Source: Microdochium bolleyi (taxonomy: Eukaryota; Ascomycota; Sordariomycetes; Xylariales; Microdochiaceae). From it: a stretch of DNA of 64,000 bases. How positions within the stretch are numbered: position 1 is the stretch's first letter; every line of letters starts with the position of its first letter. Positions 61,727 through 64,000 of this stretch are shown in pieces. The notes under the pieces were generated by a model. The model worked only from the letters and a program-made list of their open reading frames with translations. It did no database searches and was not told the DNA's origin. The position numbers were made by a program, and so were the translations under genes. The stretch is from contig KQ964254.1 of NCBI GenBank assembly GCA_001566295.1, positions 372,001 through 436,000 on the forward strand, given 5' to 3'.

Positions 61727-64000
61727 GTGCTAGTTGGCAGTTCTGTTTCGCGCTTCTATTCTTCGCGTTGCTTCCCTTGCTTCGAGCGACCCAGCGGCGC
61801 GATTGTCATCCAGACGACGCTGGCCTGGCGCATTGGGTGTTGATGATCACGCTGATCTACGAAAAGAGACCAGATTCGAGCACGTCTGGGGTTGTCGAGT
61901 TGTTGAGCACTTCGAGTGTTATATATTGCGGCAGTATTGATACTGGCATGGGAGATATGCTATGCCATCTGCGTGGCCTGTAGATAATGATACCACTAGA
62001 GGAAGAGAATTCGCTGCATTATTGAAGAACATTGTTACATTATCTTCCTCATTTTGAATCACCCTGTCGACTGTGAGCTGAAGAGACGACTGTATAAGTC
62101 TAGTGGCGATCAATATGACTGTACCTTGTTGTCGCACAATGCGCAGAGTGAAGACAGTATATCGGTAAAGAGGCTCATGGCAGATCGCAGATCTGCCTCA
62201 CCCCTGCCGCTGGCACCCTTGGGTGCTGAGCATTTCCACCGGAATAGCAGCGTGGTTTGAGTTTAGAGTTGGTAATGTCCTCTGGGGGCGGCCCCGGGTC
62301 GGGGCTGGCCGCTGAGCCGTCGAACCTTCACCCAGCCCTTGCTTTTTTGGTGGTTGCTCGTGCCTAATTTACCTAGCCCTGTGCCCAGAGCCACGAGTGC
62401 TCTGGGCACACGTGCATTGGCTGCTTCCAGGGAGGTAGTGCTGTGCCACCACAATGCACGATCGCACCAAGATCTGGGCTGTCTGACACATGACTGATGG
62501 ACTGACTGATTTGGACGCTTGCACAAGGCGCGGCGGCCGCCGCGCGCACCAGATGATTTGTTTTTTCTCATCAGTCCAGAGCGGATATTGCTCGTCTTGC
62601 ACTTCTACGTCCCCCGCTTCCTCCTTCGGAAGTACCTAGGGTAGTTTTCAGGTTCTCTGCACGAGCTTTTTCTCCCCTTGCGAGCGGTCAACTAAGAAAA
62701 TACAAAAAGGGGGTCGTCCATGGGCTGTCCTGTCTTGTTGGTTTAGAGACCGCCCACACCACCAGCTACGCCGGGCTATGTCCGAGCGCATTGACGAGAA
62801 ATGCTGCCTAGAATGGAGGAAGGGCTCTTGCGCTCGCGGAAGGCGTACCTGCCTAACATAGATGCGACGACAAAAGCCACAAACGTGCCGAGCGCCCCAC
62901 GGCCATGGGCCACGGGGGACGGGCCACGGCGGGCTGTTGGTACGCGTCGCTAGGGGGAGCCGGCCGGTTCAGTCAGTGGGTTTCATTGTTTGAAGAACCG
63001 ACCAACAACGGCCCGCCTGGTGTTTTTTGCTAGTCTGCTTTTGCAAGCCCCCTTGAAATGTCTCGGCCGCACTCCTGTGTCGATGAAATCAAACCCACCG
63101 GGCGAGTAGGCGAGTGAGCGAGAGAGGCATCGTAAGTATCGCTTGTGTCTGGCCCTCACAGGAGATACACAGAGCAAGAAGAAGGGGGGCTCTGCTCTGC
63201 AAATCCCAGCCCGTCCAGCCGCCCAGCCTGCCTGCTGGGGGTGTCGTCCCATTGTCCCAGTGGACCGCTGGGGCACAAGCACCCCGAGCTGAAAGTCGGA
63301 GCGTGGCCTGAACTGCGGAGATGCCATGACCCTGCCCTGTTGGCAGCTCTGGAAGAGGCTGTGATCGTCAGGTGCAGTACAGCAGAGCCCCATAAAGGGT
63401 ACCATGCGTACACAAGGTCGCAATTACTATCGAGTCTCTTGGGTCACTGAAGCAGACTCGACCCGTCAGCAAGTCAATGACAGGCCTCGTGGACATTTGG
63501 CCGGTCCTACGCCCGGGTGGTGATCGGGGAATGTACTATTTCGGAAAGCGTATTAATGAATACATGGTACTCGATGAGGACATATATCCTGCTCGCGCTG
63601 ACGGGCCCGTCTTCATCTTCCCGCGGGCTTGGATCTACTGGGTCTCGTATGGGGACTGTCTCATCGAGCTTTCTCGCACGCTGCTCAAGTGAGGATTCCC
63701 CGTTTGGGATAAGGTACCAGCCCGCTTCTTTCCAAGACTCGTTCGGCCAGGGCTGGCAGGCATTATGGGAAAAGGTGCTGTTCTTACTAACATAGTGTAG
63801 CATGGATGATGCTGGCGGTCAGTCGACCTGTGGGTGCGCGCGTCAGCAAGTGCAATCTTAATTTTTTTTCTTCGAGACAAAGAACAAAGAACCCTTGCGT
63901 GTGGTCAAACCTGTCCCTATCCGTGTCCCCGCAAAGTGCACTTTGGTTCTGTAAAAATTGCCGACATTGAAAGGGTGCAGAACCAACAACAGCAGCGGAC
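61727..64000. other. Terminal intergenic block, 2.3 kb
   Basis: The 3' flank of the Crh gene comes first, then sequence without a supportable gene on either strand. Frames of 60-146 codons near 62983-63423 lack domains and bias. The next gene, if any, lies beyond the window. Confidence 0.5.

Noticed and set aside
62983..63423. A 146-codon minus-strand frame near the right end
   Set aside because: No domain, weak bias, no neighbouring exons. Treated as chance.

Overview
The window is nuclear DNA from a filamentous ascomycete (Pezizomycotina), most likely a Sordariomycete. The evidence is GC-rich coding sequence, short spliceosomal introns (mostly 50-165 nt) with GTAAGT/GTATGT-type donors and CTAAC-type branch sites, pyrimidine-rich promoters, monocistronic genes on both strands, and typical fungal families (Crh transglycosylase, BIM1-like copper protein, GDS1 winged-helix protein, fungal transcription factor domain). 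There are no operons, CRISPR arrays, rRNA genes or recognisable tRNA genes. One assembly gap of 65 Ns lies at 42475-42539. Exon borders were set by hand from splice signals and reading phase. Every spliced model below closes in frame, but none has been tested against RNA data.

Layout. 1-1036 (-): zinc-type (MDR) oxidoreductase cut by the window edge. 1592-4507 (-): sugar-porter MFS transporter in 12 exons, several of them micro-exons. 5835-8024 (+): single-exon protein with a fungal STAND-type N-terminus and C-terminal ankyrin repeats. 8025-13934: 5.9 kb without a supportable gene. 13935-15251 (+): GDS1-type winged-helix protein. 16121-17692 (-): OMS1-like mitochondrial methyltransferase. 18501-20320 (+): IMPACT/UPF0029 protein. 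20796-22872 (+): cation/proton exchanger. 23172-28336 (-): Dna2 nuclease-helicase. 29055-30491 (+): conserved fungal protein with a disordered tail, divergent from dna2. 31070-33229 (-): large disordered protein. 34905-37121 (-): fungal transcription factor with no visible zinc cluster. 37122-46452: 9.3 kb gene desert containing the gap. 46453-47600 (+): BIM1-like copper protein. 48371-48714: probable gene relic. 50401-51981 (+): ZIP zinc transporter. 52624-54312 (+): COX15 heme A synthase. 55338-57300 (-): lysyl-tRNA synthetase. 57301-60536: 3.2 kb desert. 60537-61726 (+): Crh-type GPI-anchored cell-wall transglycosylase. 61727-64000: no gene seen.

Functional picture. Most genes are housekeeping: DNA replication and repair (Dna2), translation (LysRS), mitochondrial respiration (COX15, OMS1), ion homeostasis (exchanger, ZIP, BIM1-like), cell wall (Crh) and nutrient uptake (MFS). 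Promoter motifs agree with expected regulation in several cases: two ACGCGT boxes upstream of dna2, a TGACTCA general-control site upstream of LysRS, and two CCAAT boxes upstream of COX15. No gene cluster of one pathway (secondary metabolism, defence, mobile element) is visible. I did not find a convincing new multi-gene system. The most unusual items are the copper protein with a transmembrane anchor in place of a GPI anchor, the transcription factor without a zinc cluster, the micro-exon run in the transporter, the frameshifted relic, and the large gene-poor blocks.
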